From positions 2,990,501-3,054,500 of the forward strand of contig NZ_CP012830.1 in the NCBI RefSeq assembly GCF_001307155.1: a stretch of 64,000 nt of DNA, in the 5' to 3' direction. The translations under genes and the position numbers were made by a program. The DNA is from Pseudomonas fluorescens (lineage in GTDB: Bacteria > Pseudomonadota > Gammaproteobacteria > Pseudomonadales > Pseudomonadaceae). Below the pieces are notes generated by a model that was not told the origin of the DNA, searched no databases, and was given only the letters and a program-made list of their open reading frames with translations. This document shows, piece by piece, positions 10,633 to 19,964 of this stretch (its first letter is position 1; each line of letters opens with the position of its first letter).

Positions 10633-10935
10633 TCAGACGATGGGTTGGTGGACGGTGACCAGTTTGGTGCCGTCGGGAAAGGTCGCCTCGACCTGGATCT
10701 CCGGGATCATTTCCGGGATGCCTTCCATCACTTGCTCGCGGTTCAGCAGGGTGGTGCCGTAGTGCATCAGTTCGGCGACCGTCTGGCCGTCACGCGCGCC
10801 TTCGAGCAGCGCCGCGGAGATGTAGGCCATCGCTTCCGGGTAATTGAGTTTCACGCCACGGGCCAAACGCCGCTCGGCGACCAGGCCGGCGGTGAAGATC
10901 AGCAGCTTGTCTTTTTCGCGTGGGGTCAGGTCCAT
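10633..10935 (-). CDS. ureA: Urease gamma subunit UreA
   Basis: 100 residues, the normal length. The family signature is complete: [56 protein letters not shown] and the C-terminal [23 protein letters not shown] end. UreA forms the outer part of the (UreABC)3 trimer. It is separated from ureD by a REP-like element at 10976-11067. Confidence 0.98.
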   Translation of the reverse strand: MDLTPREKDKLLIFTAGLVAERRLARGVKLNYPEAMAYISAALLEGARDGQTVAELMHYGTTLLNREQVMEGIPEMIPEIQVEATFPDGTKLVTVHQPIV

Positions 10936-10975
10936 CGTTAAAAATCCGTATTGGGCAGTTAAAAATTCACTCGAT

Positions 10976-11067
10976 CTGTAGGAGCAAGGCTTGCCCGCGA
11001 TGAACGATTACGCGGTCTTCCAGTCGAACCGCGCGGCCCCCATCGCGGGCAAGCCTTGCTCCTACAG
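10976..11067. repeat. REP-like inverted repeat, family B (CTGTAGGAGCAAGG...), element 3, between ureD and ureA
   Basis: Arms CTGTAGGAGCAAGGCTTGCC at 10976 and its inverse ending at 11067 flank about 40 bases. The family recurs at 12678, 16266, 22412, 40949 and, degenerate, at 56911. It lies within the presumed urtABCDE-ureDA transcript. Confidence 0.85.
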
Positions 11068-11077
11068 GTATGTGTGT

Positions 11078-11917
11078 TCAGGTGCTCCATATTCTTGGCG
11101 GCACAGCCTTACGGCCGAGCAGGGCCGGGCGCAGCAACTTCCACAAATCAATCAGCCAGCCTCGCGCCAACAGCGCTTCACTGGCCAGGCAACGGGCGAC
11201 TAACAGCCCCGGCAGTTGCGTCAGATCCCCGCGCACGTCATTGGGCAGCGAGCGACAGGTCTCCAGTAAATCGCTATCGATTTCACCCGTCACCAGCAAC
11301 GTCGCAAACACCGGCTGGCCATCCAGCCCTATCGGCGAATCAAGCAAGCCGTCATTCCCGACAATGCGCTGGCGTTCGTGCCAGAGCAACTGGCCGTCGC
11401 GGCGGATTTCCAGCTTTGACTGAAAGTGCCCGAGCTCGAAACGTTCGCCGCTGGCGGGGCGACCCAGCGCCACCACGTCCCAATAGAACAGCCGGGCGTC
11501 ACCTTGCAGTTCAATCGAAGTGCTGAGCTCAGCTTGAGCGGCGCTGAACACGATGGTTTCCTGCGGCAGCCACTCCAGCGTGGCACCGGCGGCGACGTTC
11601 AAGTCGAGCCGTTGATAGGCTGGCCCGGCGGCGCGATACCACTTGGCGGCACCGGGGCTGGTCAACTGCGCCCAGGCGTCGGCACCGACGCAGGCCGTGA
11701 TGTCCAGCCGATCACCACCGGCAATGCCGCCGGGCGGGTGGACGATGATGTGCTGGCACACCTCGGGGCCTTCGGCGTACAGGTGTTTTTGCACCCGCAG
11801 CGGGCCTTTGTGGCGACGCAGGACCGGGCGCGTGCTGTCGCCGAAGCGGGCGTAGCCGAGCTCCAGCTCGGCGTGCCAACTGGGCGTGAACAGTGCGTTT
11901 TGCGCAAGAGCAGTCAT
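11078..11917 (-). CDS. ureD: Urease accessory protein UreD
   Basis: 279 residues of the UreD/UreH family, the scaffold on which apo-urease is held during nickel insertion with UreF and UreG. Recognisable blocks are [43 protein letters not shown] and [11 protein letters not shown]. The gene starts 31 bases after the urtE stop, so it is likely read through from the urea transporter operon. ureE, ureF and ureG are not in this window and must lie elsewhere. Confidence 0.96.
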   Translation of the reverse strand: MTALAQNALFTPSWHAELELGYARFGDSTRPVLRRHKGPLRVQKHLYAEGPEVCQHIIVHPPGGIAGGDRLDITACVGADAWAQLTSPGAAKWYRAAGPAYQRLDLNVAAGATLEWLPQETIVFSAAQAELSTSIELQGDARLFYWDVVALGRPASGERFELGHFQSKLEIRRDGQLLWHERQRIVGNDGLLDSPIGLDGQPVFATLLVTGEIDSDLLETCRSLPNDVRGDLTQLPGLLVARCLASEALLARGWLIDLWKLLRPALLGRKAVPPRIWST

Positions 11918-11948
11918 ATATTTTTAATTATCGTCAGGACGCTACAGA

Positions 11949-12647
11949 CTAGATCGTAACCAGTCCGCGCACACCCTCGGCTTCCATATTTTCTCCGCGG
12001 CCTTGCTGGACGATCTCGCCCCGGGACATCACCAGGTACTGATCGGCCAGCTCGGCGGCGAAGTCGTAGAACTGCTCGACCAGCAGGATCGCCATGTCAC
12101 CTCGTGCGGCGAGCTTTTTGATCACCGCGCCAATCTCCTTGATCACCGACGGTTGAATGCCTTCGGTAGGTTCGTCGAGGATCAGCAAGCGTGGCCGACT
12201 GGCCAGTGCGCGACCGATGGCCAATTGTTGTTGCTGGCCGCCCGACAAGTCGCCACCGCGGCGTTGCTTCATTTGCAGCAAGACCGGGAACAGCTCATAG
12301 ATGAAGGCCGGGACTTCCCTGGCCTCGGAACCCGGGAAGCGCGACAGGCCCATCAGCAGGTTTTCTTCCACGGTCAGCCGCCCGAAAATCTCCCGGCCTT
12401 GCGGCACGTAAGCGATGCCGGCATGAACCCGTTGATGCGGCTTGAACGAGGTGATCGGTTTACCTTCCCAATTCACCGCGCCTTCCTTGGCTGGCAACAG
12501 ACCCATCAGGCATTTGAGCAGGGTCGTCTTGCCGACACCGTTGCGTCCGAGCAGGCAGGTGACTTCACCGACTTTCACCTCAAAGCTCAGGCCCCGCAGG
12601 ATGTGGCTACCGCCGTAGTACTGGTGCAGCTTGTCGACGTGCAACAT
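11949..12647 (-). CDS. urtE: Urea ABC transporter ATP-binding protein UrtE
   Basis: 232 residues, a LivF-type ATPase energising urea import through UrtBC. Walker A is GRNGVGKTTLLK, the signature LSGGQQQQLAIGRAL, Walker B LLILDEPTEGIQPS. I chose the ATG at 12647 because AAGGA lies eight bases upstream; a TTG two codons earlier would sit on the ribosome site. A family B repeat separates it from urtD. Confidence 0.96.
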   Translation of the reverse strand: MLHVDKLHQYYGGSHILRGLSFEVKVGEVTCLLGRNGVGKTTLLKCLMGLLPAKEGAVNWEGKPITSFKPHQRVHAGIAYVPQGREIFGRLTVEENLLMGLSRFPGSEAREVPAFIYELFPVLLQMKQRRGGDLSGGQQQQLAIGRALASRPRLLILDEPTEGIQPSVIKEIGAVIKKLAARGDMAILLVEQFYDFAAELADQYLVMSRGEIVQQGRGENMEAEGVRGLVTI

Positions 12648-12677
12648 GTTCAAATTCCTTGTGGTTCACACCGTCCC

Positions 12678-12782
12678 CTGTAGGAGCAAGGCTTGCCCGC
12701 GATCGGCTGCGAAGCAGTCGTAGAATCTCAGATCGTATTGAAGGTCCTGCGGACCTTATCGCGGGCAAGCCTTGCTCCTACA
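12678..12782. repeat. REP-like inverted repeat, family B, element 4, between urtD and urtE
   Basis: Arms CTGTAGGAGCAAGGCTTGCC from 12678 and their inverse ending at 12782, with about 55 bases between them that include a shorter inverted pair GTCCTGCGGAC. It lies in the gap between urtD and urtE on the presumed common transcript. Confidence 0.85.
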
Positions 12783-12790
12783 AGGACAAA

Positions 12791-13660
12791 TTACCTACCG
12801 AGATACACCTCGATCACCCGCTCGTTGTCCTGCACCTGTGCAAGCGACCCTTCGGCCAGCACGCTGCCCTGGTGCAGCACCGTGACGTGGTCGGCAATCG
12901 AGCCGACGAAGCCCATGTCGTGCTCCACCACCATCAGCGAATGCTTGCCGGCCAGGCTTTTGAACAGCTCGGCGGTGAATTCGGTTTCGGCGTCGGTCAT
13001 GCCCGCCACCGGTTCATCGAGCAACAGCAGTTGCGGGTCCTGCATCAGCAACATGCCGATCTCCAGAAATTGCTTCTGCCCGTGCGACAGCAGGCCGGCC
13101 GGGCGATTGACCGAGGTGGTCAGGCGAATGGTTTCGAGCACCTCGCAGATGCGATCTTTTTGTTCACCACTCAGACGAGCCCGTAGGCTGGCCCATACCG
13201 ACTTGTCGGTTTTCTGCGCCAGTTCTAGGTTTTCAAACACGCTCAAGGCTTCGAACACTGTCGGCTTCTGGAACTTGCGGCCGATCCCGGCCTGGGCGAT
13301 CTGCACTTCGCTCATCCGTGTCAGGTCCAGGGTTTCACCAAACCAGGCGTTGCCGTGACTGGGCCGGGTCTTGCCGGTGATCACGTCCATCAGCGTGGTT
13401 TTGCCAGCGCCGTTGGGGCCGATGATGCAGCGCAATTCGCCGACACCGATGTACAGATTCAGCGCGTTGAGTGCCTTGAAACCATCGAAACTGACGCTGA
13501 TGTCTTCAAGTGTGAGGATGGTGCCGTGGAGGGTGTTCAGGCCTTTTTCGACACGTTGCCCCAGACCGATGGCGTCGCGGCTGCTGCCGGCGTCCTTGTT
13601 GGGCTCCGGTGGAAAAAAGACCGGTTCAAGCATGAATTCTGCTGTCGCAGTGATTCTCAT
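12791..13660 (-). CDS. urtD: Urea ABC transporter ATP-binding protein UrtD
   Basis: 289 residues, a LivG-type ATPase. Walker A GPNGAGKTTLMDVITGKTR, signature LLSHGQKQFLEIGMLL, Walker B LLLLDEPVAGMTDAE. About 40 extra residues precede the ATPase domain, as is usual for pseudomonad UrtD. The ATG at 13660 overlaps the urtC stop by four bases and has AGGTG upstream. Confidence 0.96.
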   Translation of the reverse strand: MRITATAEFMLEPVFFPPEPNKDAGSSRDAIGLGQRVEKGLNTLHGTILTLEDISVSFDGFKALNALNLYIGVGELRCIIGPNGAGKTTLMDVITGKTRPSHGNAWFGETLDLTRMSEVQIAQAGIGRKFQKPTVFEALSVFENLELAQKTDKSVWASLRARLSGEQKDRICEVLETIRLTTSVNRPAGLLSHGQKQFLEIGMLLMQDPQLLLLDEPVAGMTDAETEFTAELFKSLAGKHSLMVVEHDMGFVGSIADHVTVLHQGSVLAEGSLAQVQDNERVIEVYLGR

Positions 13661-14736
13661 TGGTCACCTCTTTTTTTCAGCAAACCGATCACGCCTTTGG
13701 GCAGGTACAAGGTCACGACGATGAACAGCGCGCCGAGGAAAAACAGCCAATATTCGGGAAAGGCCACGGTGAACCAGCTCTTCATGCCATTGACTACACC
13801 CGCGCCGAGCAGCGGCCCGATCAACGTGCCGCGCCCGCCGAGTGCGACCCACACGGCGGCTTCGATGGAGTTGGTCGGCGACATTTCGCTGGGGTTGATG
13901 ATTCCGACTTGCGGCACGTACAGCGCACCGGCCAGACCGCACAACACAGCGCTCAAGACCCAGACAAACAGCTTGAAACCGCGAGGGTCGTAGCCGCAGA
14001 ACATCAGGCGGTTTTCCGCATCACGCAGGGCTGTCAGTACCCGGCCGAACTTGCTTTGTGCCAGGCGCCAACCGATGAACAGACTGGCCACCAACAGCAG
14101 CACCGTGGCGACGAACAGCACCGCGCGCGTGCCCGGCTCAGTGATGCCGAAGCCGAGGATCGTGCAGAAATTGGTGAAGCCGTTATTGCCGCCAAACCCG
14201 GTCTCGTTGCGAAAAAACAGCAGCATCCCGGCGAAGGTCAGGGCCTGGGTCATGATCGAGAAGTACACGCCCTTGATCCGCGAACGGAAGGCGAAGAAGC
14301 CGAACACCAGCGCCAGCAAACCCGGCGCCAGCACCACCAGGCACATGGCCCAGATAAAGCTGCTGGTACCGGTCCAGTACCACGGCAGTTCGGTCCACGA
14401 GAGGAAGGTCATGAATGCCGGCAGGCCATCGCCCGATGCCTGGCGCATCAGGTACATGCCCATGGCATAGCCGCCGAGGGCGAAGAACAGGCCATGACCC
14501 AGGGACAGCAAACCGGCGTAACCCCAGACCAGATCCAGCGCCAGGGCGACGATGGCGTAGCAAAGGATCTTGCCCGCCAGCGTCAGTGTGTAGGCCGAGA
14601 CGTGAAATGCACTGTCGGCAGGCAGCAATGACAGCAGCGGCAGCGCCAGCAACAGCGCGAGAATCACCGCGCCCACTGCGATCGTGACTTTGGGGCCGGC
14701 CTTTTGCGTGGCCGTGAGCATCAGGGGCTGGTTCAT
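13657..14736 (-). CDS. urtC: Urea ABC transporter permease UrtC
   Basis: 359 residues, LivM-type inner-membrane permease with about ten hydrophobic segments. Family blocks include LSLGHGLFFALGGYAMGMYL near residues 75-95 and NSIEAAVWVALGGRGTLIGP near 290-310, the cytoplasmic loop that contacts the ATPases. Its start overlaps the final base of the urtB stop codon and its stop overlaps urtD, so translation is coupled along the operon. Confidence 0.96.
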   Translation of the reverse strand: MNQPLMLTATQKAGPKVTIAVGAVILALLLALPLLSLLPADSAFHVSAYTLTLAGKILCYAIVALALDLVWGYAGLLSLGHGLFFALGGYAMGMYLMRQASGDGLPAFMTFLSWTELPWYWTGTSSFIWAMCLVVLAPGLLALVFGFFAFRSRIKGVYFSIMTQALTFAGMLLFFRNETGFGGNNGFTNFCTILGFGITEPGTRAVLFVATVLLLVASLFIGWRLAQSKFGRVLTALRDAENRLMFCGYDPRGFKLFVWVLSAVLCGLAGALYVPQVGIINPSEMSPTNSIEAAVWVALGGRGTLIGPLLGAGVVNGMKSWFTVAFPEYWLFFLGALFIVVTLYLPKGVIGLLKKRGDQ

Positions 14737-16235
14737 CAGTCGATTACCCGTCCTTTGAGTGCGAAGAGTCCTTGCGGGCGTTTCTGAATGAACAGAATGA
14801 TCAGCGCGAGGATCAGGATCTTGCCGAGTACGGCGCCGATTTGTGGTTCAAGAATCTTGTTGGCGATCCCCAGGCCGAACGCAGCGAGCACGCTGCCAGC
14901 CAGTTGGCCAACGCCGCCGAGCACCACCACCAGGAACGAGTCGATGATGTAGCTCTGGCCGAGGTCCGGGCCGACGTTGCCGACCTGACTCAGGGCCACG
15001 CCGCCAAGCCCGGCGATGCCCGAACCGAGGCCGAAGGCGAGCATGTCGACACGCCCGGTGGGTACGCCGCAGCAGGCGGCCATGTTGCGGTTCTGGGTGA
15101 CTGCGCGCACGTTCAGACCGAGGCGGGTCTTGTTCAGCAGCAGCCACGTCAGCACCACCACAAACAGCGCGAACGCGATGATCACGATGCGGTTGTATGG
15201 CAGCACCAGATTAGGCAGTACCTGAATCCCGCCCGAGAGCCAGGCCGGGTTCGCCACTTCGACGTTCTGCGCACCGAACAACAAACGCACCAGTTGTATC
15301 AACATCAGGCTGATGCCCCAGGTGGCGAGCAGGGTTTCCAGCGGTCGGCCGTAAAGGTGGCGAATCACCGTGCGCTCCAGCGCCATACCGATGCCGGCGG
15401 TGACAAAAAATGCCACCGGCAAAGCGATCAGCGGATAGAACTCGATGGCTTGCGGGGCGAAGCGCTGGAACAGCAACTGCACCACGTACGTGGAGTAAGC
15501 CCCGAGCATCAGCATCTCGCCGTGGGCCATGTTGATCACCCCAAGCAGGCCGAAAGTGATCGCCAGACCGAGGGCCGCCAGCAGCAGAATCGAGCCCAGC
15601 GACATGCCACTGAAGGCCTGGCCGAGGAGCTCTCCGATCAGCAGTTTGCGTTTGACTTGCGCCAGGCTGGTTTCGGCAGCTGTGTGCACCGTAGCGTCGG
15701 CTTCGACGCCGGGTTGGAGCAAACCTTCGAGGCGGGTACGGGCCAGCGGATCGCCGGTTTCCCCCAGCAGGCGCACTGCGGCGAGGCGCACGGCCGGGTC
15801 GGCGTCCACCAGTTGCAGATTGGCCAGCGCCAGGCTCAGGGCGGCGTGAACGCTCGGGTCTTTTTCGCCAGCCAGTTGCTGGTCGAGGAATTTCAGTTGC
15901 GCTGGTTTCGCGCTTTTTTGCAGTTGTTGTGCGGCGCTCAAACGCACTTTGGTGTCAGCGGCGAGCAGTTGATGACTGGCTAGCGCGGTGTCGATCAAGC
16001 CCCGCAGACGATTGTTCAGGCGCAGGATCCTGACTTCGCCGTCGACGCTCAGTTGCCCTTGTTGCAGGGCGTTGATCAGTTCGATGCGGGCCGGGTCGGG
16101 TTGTGCGGCCCAGGTTTCCAACAGCTTGGCTTGCTGCACCGGATTGGCCGCAACAAAGTCTTCGGCGTCCCCGGCATGGGCGACCATTGGCAATAGTACA
16201 AAAGCAATAGCGAGAAACAGGCGATAAAGGGACAT
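14736..16235 (-). CDS. urtB: Urea ABC transporter permease UrtB
   Basis: 499 residues. A signal peptide (LFLAIAFVLLPMVAHAGD) and a helical, HEAT-like domain of about 180 residues precede the LivH-type permease, which starts near residue 205 (LLLAALGLAITFGLLGVINMAHGEMLMLGAYSTY). This long form is normal for UrtB and distinguishes it from LivH. It forms the channel with UrtC. Confidence 0.96.
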   Translation of the reverse strand: MSLYRLFLAIAFVLLPMVAHAGDAEDFVAANPVQQAKLLETWAAQPDPARIELINALQQGQLSVDGEVRILRLNNRLRGLIDTALASHQLLAADTKVRLSAAQQLQKSAKPAQLKFLDQQLAGEKDPSVHAALSLALANLQLVDADPAVRLAAVRLLGETGDPLARTRLEGLLQPGVEADATVHTAAETSLAQVKRKLLIGELLGQAFSGMSLGSILLLAALGLAITFGLLGVINMAHGEMLMLGAYSTYVVQLLFQRFAPQAIEFYPLIALPVAFFVTAGIGMALERTVIRHLYGRPLETLLATWGISLMLIQLVRLLFGAQNVEVANPAWLSGGIQVLPNLVLPYNRIVIIAFALFVVVLTWLLLNKTRLGLNVRAVTQNRNMAACCGVPTGRVDMLAFGLGSGIAGLGGVALSQVGNVGPDLGQSYIIDSFLVVVLGGVGQLAGSVLAAFGLGIANKILEPQIGAVLGKILILALIILFIQKRPQGLFALKGRVID

Positions 16236-16265
16236 GGCTACGTCCTGAAAGGCGACGGCTGACCC

Positions 16266-16338
16266 CGTAGGAGCAAAGCTTGCTCGCGATGGCGGTGTGT
16301 CTGACGAACCGCCATCGCGAGCAAGCTTCGCTCCTGCA
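16266..16338. repeat. REP-like inverted repeat, family B variant, element 5, between urtA and urtB
   Basis: A 73-base nearly perfect palindrome: CCGTAGGAGCAAAGCTTGCTCG then an inner pair GATGGCGG / CCGCCATC, then the inverse arm. Placed between the highly expressed binding-protein gene urtA and the permease gene urtB, a hairpin here could raise UrtA relative to UrtB. Confidence 0.85.
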
Positions 16339-16367
16339 GGGTTTTGTAGGAGGCTTGTTCCTGCTGC

Positions 16368-17633
16368 TTAGTTGCTCTTCACCGCATACTCCGGCTTCTT
16401 GTCGTTACCCGGTATGAACGGGCTCCACGGCTGGGCGCGGATCGGCCCCTCGGTCTGCCAGACCACGTTGAACTGACCGTCGGCCTGGATCTCGCCGATC
16501 ATCACCGGCTTGTGCAGGTGGTGGTTGGTCTTGTCCATGCTCAGGGTGTAGCCCGACGGCGCGGCGAAGGTCTGGCCGGCCAACGCTTCACGGACCTTGT
16601 CGACATCGGTGGACTTGGCTTTTTCGGCGGCCTGCGCCCACATGTGGATGCCGACGTAGGTGGCTTCCATCGGGTCGTTGGTCACCGCTTTGTCGGCGCC
16701 CGGCAGGTTGTGTTTCTTGGCATAGGCTTTCCAGTCGGCGACGAACTTCTGGTTCACCGGGTTTTCCACCGACTCGAAGTAGTTCCACGCCGCGAGGTTG
16801 CCTACCAGCGGTTTGGTGTCGATGCCGCGCAGTTCTTCTTCGCCCACCGAGAAGGCCACGACCGGAACGTCGGTGGCTTTCAGGCCCTGGTTGGCCAGCT
16901 CCTTATAGAACGGCACGTTGGAGTCGCCGTTGACCGTGGAGATGACCGCGGTCTTGCCGCCCGCCGAGAATTTTTTGATGTTGGCGACGATGGTTTGATA
17001 GTCGCTGTGGCCGAATGGCGTGTAGACCTCTTCGATGTCTTTGTCTGCCACGCCTTTGGAGTGCAGGAACGAGCGCAGGATCTTGTTGGTGGTGCGCGGG
17101 TAGACGTAGTCGGTGCCGAGCAGGAAGTAGCGCTTGGCGCTGCCGCCTTCTTCGCTCATCAGGTATTCCACCGCCGGTATCGCCTGTTGGTTCGGCGCGG
17201 CGCCGGTGTAGAAGACGTTCGGCGACATCTCTTCACCCTCGTACTGCACCGGGTAGAACAGCAGGCCGTTGAGCTCTTCGAACACCGGCAATACCGATTT
17301 ACGCGACACTGAGGTCCAGCAGCCGAACACCACCGCGACCTTGTCCTGGGTCAGCAACTGCCGGCCCTTTTCCGCGAACAACGGCCAGTTCGAGGCCGGA
17401 TCGACCACCACCGGTTCGAGCATCTTGCCGTTGACCCCGCCCTTGGCATTGATTTCATCGATGGTCATCAGCGCCATGTCTTTGAGCGAGGTTTCGGAGA
17501 TCGCCATGGTTCCGGACAACGAATGCAGAATCCCGACCTTTATGGTCTCGGCGGCCTGGACAGTCCAGGTCATGCCCATCGCGGCAATGCTTGCCGAGAG
17601 TGTGAAAGCCTTGATCAAACTGCGACGCTTCAT
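16368..17633 (-). CDS. urtA: Urea ABC transporter substrate-binding protein UrtA
   Basis: 421 residues. An N-terminal export signal (MKRRSLIKAFTLSASIAAMG...AAET) precedes a periplasmic-binding fold of the LivJ/AmiC class. UrtA-specific stretches are TIKVGILHSLSGTMAISE, LLFYPVQYEGEEMSPNVFY and GPIRAQPWSPFIPGNDKKPE at the C-terminus. It binds urea in the periplasm and delivers it to UrtBC. The ATG at 17633 has GGAG nine bases upstream. It is the first gene of the operon, behind a sigma-54 promoter match at 17698-17713. Confidence 0.97.
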   Translation of the reverse strand: MKRRSLIKAFTLSASIAAMGMTWTVQAAETIKVGILHSLSGTMAISETSLKDMALMTIDEINAKGGVNGKMLEPVVVDPASNWPLFAEKGRQLLTQDKVAVVFGCWTSVSRKSVLPVFEELNGLLFYPVQYEGEEMSPNVFYTGAAPNQQAIPAVEYLMSEEGGSAKRYFLLGTDYVYPRTTNKILRSFLHSKGVADKDIEEVYTPFGHSDYQTIVANIKKFSAGGKTAVISTVNGDSNVPFYKELANQGLKATDVPVVAFSVGEEELRGIDTKPLVGNLAAWNYFESVENPVNQKFVADWKAYAKKHNLPGADKAVTNDPMEATYVGIHMWAQAAEKAKSTDVDKVREALAGQTFAAPSGYTLSMDKTNHHLHKPVMIGEIQADGQFNVVWQTEGPIRAQPWSPFIPGNDKKPEYAVKSN

Positions 17634-17697
17634 TGTGCGATCTCCATGAACTTATGAGTTTTCTTGGTTGGCAGATGCGGACTACTGAAGGGTCTTT

Positions 17698-17713
17698 AGC
17701 AAGGGCTGTGCCT
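17698..17713 (-). promoter_or_regulatory. Sigma-54 (RpoN) promoter for the urt-ure operon
   Basis: Read on the minus strand the site is AGGCACAGCCCTTGCT. It matches the RpoN consensus TGGCAC-N5-TTGCW with GG and GC exactly ten bases apart. It lies about 65 bases upstream of the urtA start, so the transcript would begin near 17687. A possible NtrC half-site (TGGTGC on the minus strand) lies near 17769-17774, but a full palindrome is not visible. Nitrogen control by NtrC fits a urea operon; this is inferred from position and pattern. Confidence 0.75.
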
Positions 17714-17843
17714 GGTCGGAGAAAGGCAGGAAAATGTCGTGTTAGAGCGGTTACGCGGTTTGCTGGCGCACCATGAAGGAACGTGTCTGACATGCTGGTG
17801 CGTTGTGATGCGCCACCTTGGAGCAAGAGCCGAGCGCCGACCC

Positions 17844-17976
17844 TGTGGCGAGGGAGCTTGCTCCCGCTCGGCTGCGAAGCAGTCGCAAGTCCGGCGCATG
17901 CGTTGTATCAGATGGAGTGCAGTCGCAGGTTTCAGGGCCGCTTCGCAGCCCAGCGGGAGCAAGCTCCCTCGCCACA
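17844..17976. repeat. REP-like inverted repeat, family A, element 6
   Basis: Arms TGTGGCGAGGGAGCTTGCTC at 17844 and their inverse ending at 17976, about 85 bases apart. Between them is the common spacer form CTCGGCTGCGAAGCAGTCG...CGCTTCGCAGCC. It lies just downstream of the ABC permease stop. Confidence 0.85.
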
Positions 17977-17997
17977 ATTGATCGTGCCAGTGCGGGA

Positions 17998-19008
17998 TCA
18001 GCGGCGGCGCATCAGGCCGATGAAGAACAGGCCACCGATGGCTGCGGTGGCGACGCCGATTGGTAAATCTTCCGGGGCGATCAACATGCGTGCCGCGACA
18101 TCGACCCACACCAGAAACACACTTCCCAATAGCACGCACACCGGCAGCAGCCTGCGGTGTTCCGCCCCGACCAGACGCCGGGCAATGTGCGGCACCATCA
18201 GCCCGACAAAACCAATGGAGCCGCTGATCGAGACCAGTACCCCGGTCATCAGCGACGCAATCACAAACACCCGTAAACGCACGGTGCGAGCATTCAGACC
18301 GAGTGTGACAGCGGTTTGCTCGCCAGCCATCAAGGCATTCAGCGGCCGGGCCATGCCCAGCAGCAAAACCAGCCCGAGCAGCACGCTGGCCGCCGGCACT
18401 GCCAGCAACTCCCAGCGCGCCAGCCCGAGGCCGCCAAGCATCCAGAACATCACCGCAGAACTCGCGCGGTGATCGCCAAGGAACAGCAGCAGGTTGGCGA
18501 CTGCCATCATCACGAATGACACCGCCACCCCGCACAGCAGCAGCCGATCGCTGTCCAGCCGACCGTTGCGGTTGGCGATTATCAGCACGACCAGCATGCT
18601 CAGCAATGCACCGATAAACGCGGCGATCGGCAAGGTCAGCAGGCCGACGATCTCGCCCACATGCAGCACCACGATTACCGCGCCAAGGGTCGCGCCGGAG
18701 GTCACGCCGAGCAAATGCGGGTCGGCCAACGGATTGCGCGTGACGGCTTGCAGCACCGCGCCGATCAGCGCCAGCCCGGCGCCCACCAACGCGCCGAGCA
18801 ACATGCGCGGTACGCGAATCAGCCAGACGATGTGCTCTTGCCCGGCGCTCCAGTTCACCTCGCCAATCCCGAATGCCTGATGCAGCAGAATCCGCCAGAC
18901 CACGTCCACCGGCACTCGTGCCGAGCCAAAGCCCAGCGACACCACACAAGACACCAGCAACAGCGCGCCGAGGGCAACCAGCAACAAGGCATAACGACGA
19001 TTGATCAT
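17998..19008 (-). CDS. FecCD/BtuC-type ABC transporter permease
   Basis: 336 residues with about ten membrane segments, the size and pattern of FecCD-family permeases for ferric siderophores, haem or cobalamin. Family motifs include RVPRMLLGALVGAGLALIGA, RNPLADPHLLGVTSGATLGA, LGLNARTVRLR and SGSIGFVGLMVPHIARRLVG. It overlaps the binding-protein gene upstream by four bases. Together with the two preceding genes it makes a complete importer. The substrate is not evident; no receptor gene is directly attached. Confidence 0.9.
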   Translation of the reverse strand: MINRRYALLLVALGALLLVSCVVSLGFGSARVPVDVVWRILLHQAFGIGEVNWSAGQEHIVWLIRVPRMLLGALVGAGLALIGAVLQAVTRNPLADPHLLGVTSGATLGAVIVVLHVGEIVGLLTLPIAAFIGALLSMLVVLIIANRNGRLDSDRLLLCGVAVSFVMMAVANLLLFLGDHRASSAVMFWMLGGLGLARWELLAVPAASVLLGLVLLLGMARPLNALMAGEQTAVTLGLNARTVRLRVFVIASLMTGVLVSISGSIGFVGLMVPHIARRLVGAEHRRLLPVCVLLGSVFLVWVDVAARMLIAPEDLPIGVATAAIGGLFFIGLMRRR

Positions 19009-19964
19009 TCGCCGTGGAAACCCTTGGCCAGGGTTTCAACCGCCAGCACGTTGTCGATCCCCGGTGTGGCTTGCACGTAAGGGATGACGATGAAGCGCTG
19101 GTTCTTGATCGCATCCACCGATTGCAGGGCCTTGTTGTTCAGCAGGAATTGTTCCTTTTGCTCGGCGCTGACTTCGCCGTAGTCGACGATCACGATCACC
19201 TGCGGGTTGCGCTCAACCACGTTTTCCCAGTTGACCCGGGTCCAGCTCGCGTCGACATCGTCGAGAATGTTGCGCCCGCCGGCGGCGTCGATCAGCGCTT
19301 GCGGCATCCCCAGGCGGCCCGAGGTCATGGCCCGGTCTTCGCCGCTGTCGTAAAGGAACACCCGCGGTTTTTCACTCGGCAGGTTTTTGCGAACCTCCGC
19401 CACTTGCGCCTGCATGTCGCTGATCAAGCGGTTGGCGCGATCCTGTACGTCGAAGATCTTGCCGAGGTTGCGCAGGTCGTTGTAAGTGTCATCGAGGCTG
19501 GCCGCTGGGCGCTTCATTACGAAGGCGCACGACTCGCTCAGTTCATAGACGTTGATCCCTAGCGGCCCGAGGGTTTGCGGGGTCAGGTCGCCGCCAATGC
19601 GCATGCCGTAATCCCAGCCGGCGAAGAAGAAATCGACGTTGGCGTTGAGCAGGGTTTCCACCGATGGGTACTTGGCGGCGAGTTCCGGCAGGCCGTCGAG
19701 AATGCTCTGCATCTCGGGGGTCACGGCTTTCCAGCCACTGATCCCGCTGTAGCCGACCATCCGCGGCTTGAGGCCGAGGGCGAGCATCATCTGGGTCATG
19801 TTGATGTCGTGACTGAGGGCGTGTTTCGGCGCCTCCTTGAACGTCACTTCACGGTTGCAGCTCTGTATCGTCAACGGGTAGCGGCTCGCTTCGGCGAATG
19901 CCTGGGCGCTGCCCAGCAGCAGGGCGATGGACAGGCTGGAGCGGAGCAGGGTGCGCAAGGTCAT
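19005..19964 (-). CDS. Periplasmic substrate-binding protein of the FecB/BtuF type
   Basis: 319 residues. A signal peptide (LLRSSLSIALLLGSAQAFAEA) is followed by a TroA/BtuF-like fold (REVTFKEAPKHALSHDINMTQMM...LGLKPRMVGYSG, later NPQVIVIVDYGE). It contains two Cys (SCN, SCA), which might form a disulphide. The start ATG lies inside the reading frame of the upstream ATPase gene, with a 116-base overlap. The ligand is unknown; iron chelate, another metal chelate or a corrinoid are possible. Confidence 0.85.
   Translation of the reverse strand: MTLRTLLRSSLSIALLLGSAQAFAEASRYPLTIQSCNREVTFKEAPKHALSHDINMTQMMLALGLKPRMVGYSGISGWKAVTPEMQSILDGLPELAAKYPSVETLLNANVDFFFAGWDYGMRIGGDLTPQTLGPLGINVYELSESCAFVMKRPAASLDDTYNDLRNLGKIFDVQDRANRLISDMQAQVAEVRKNLPSEKPRVFLYDSGEDRAMTSGRLGMPQALIDAAGGRNILDDVDASWTRVNWENVVERNPQVIVIVDYGEVSAEQKEQFLLNNKALQSVDAIKNQRFIVIPYVQATPGIDNVLAVETLAKGFHGE

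Larger units (their letters stand above)
17634..17997. other. Intergenic region upstream of urtA and downstream of the fecD-like gene
   Basis: 364 bases without a convincing gene. It holds the sigma-54 promoter (17698-17713), the untranslated leader of urtA and a family A repeat (17844-17976). A long minus-strand reading frame from the upstream ABC permease region crosses it only in a wrong frame and through the repeat. Confidence 0.7.

Noticed and set aside
14772..15983. 403-codon open frame antisense to urtB
   Set aside because: Low-complexity His/Gln/Glu-rich translation with no family resemblance; it is the usual antisense shadow in GC-rich DNA.
17696..19114. 472-codon minus-strand frame across the fecD-like gene and the urtA promoter region
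   Set aside because: It is the wrong frame of the permease gene and passes through a REP-like element and the sigma-54 promoter.
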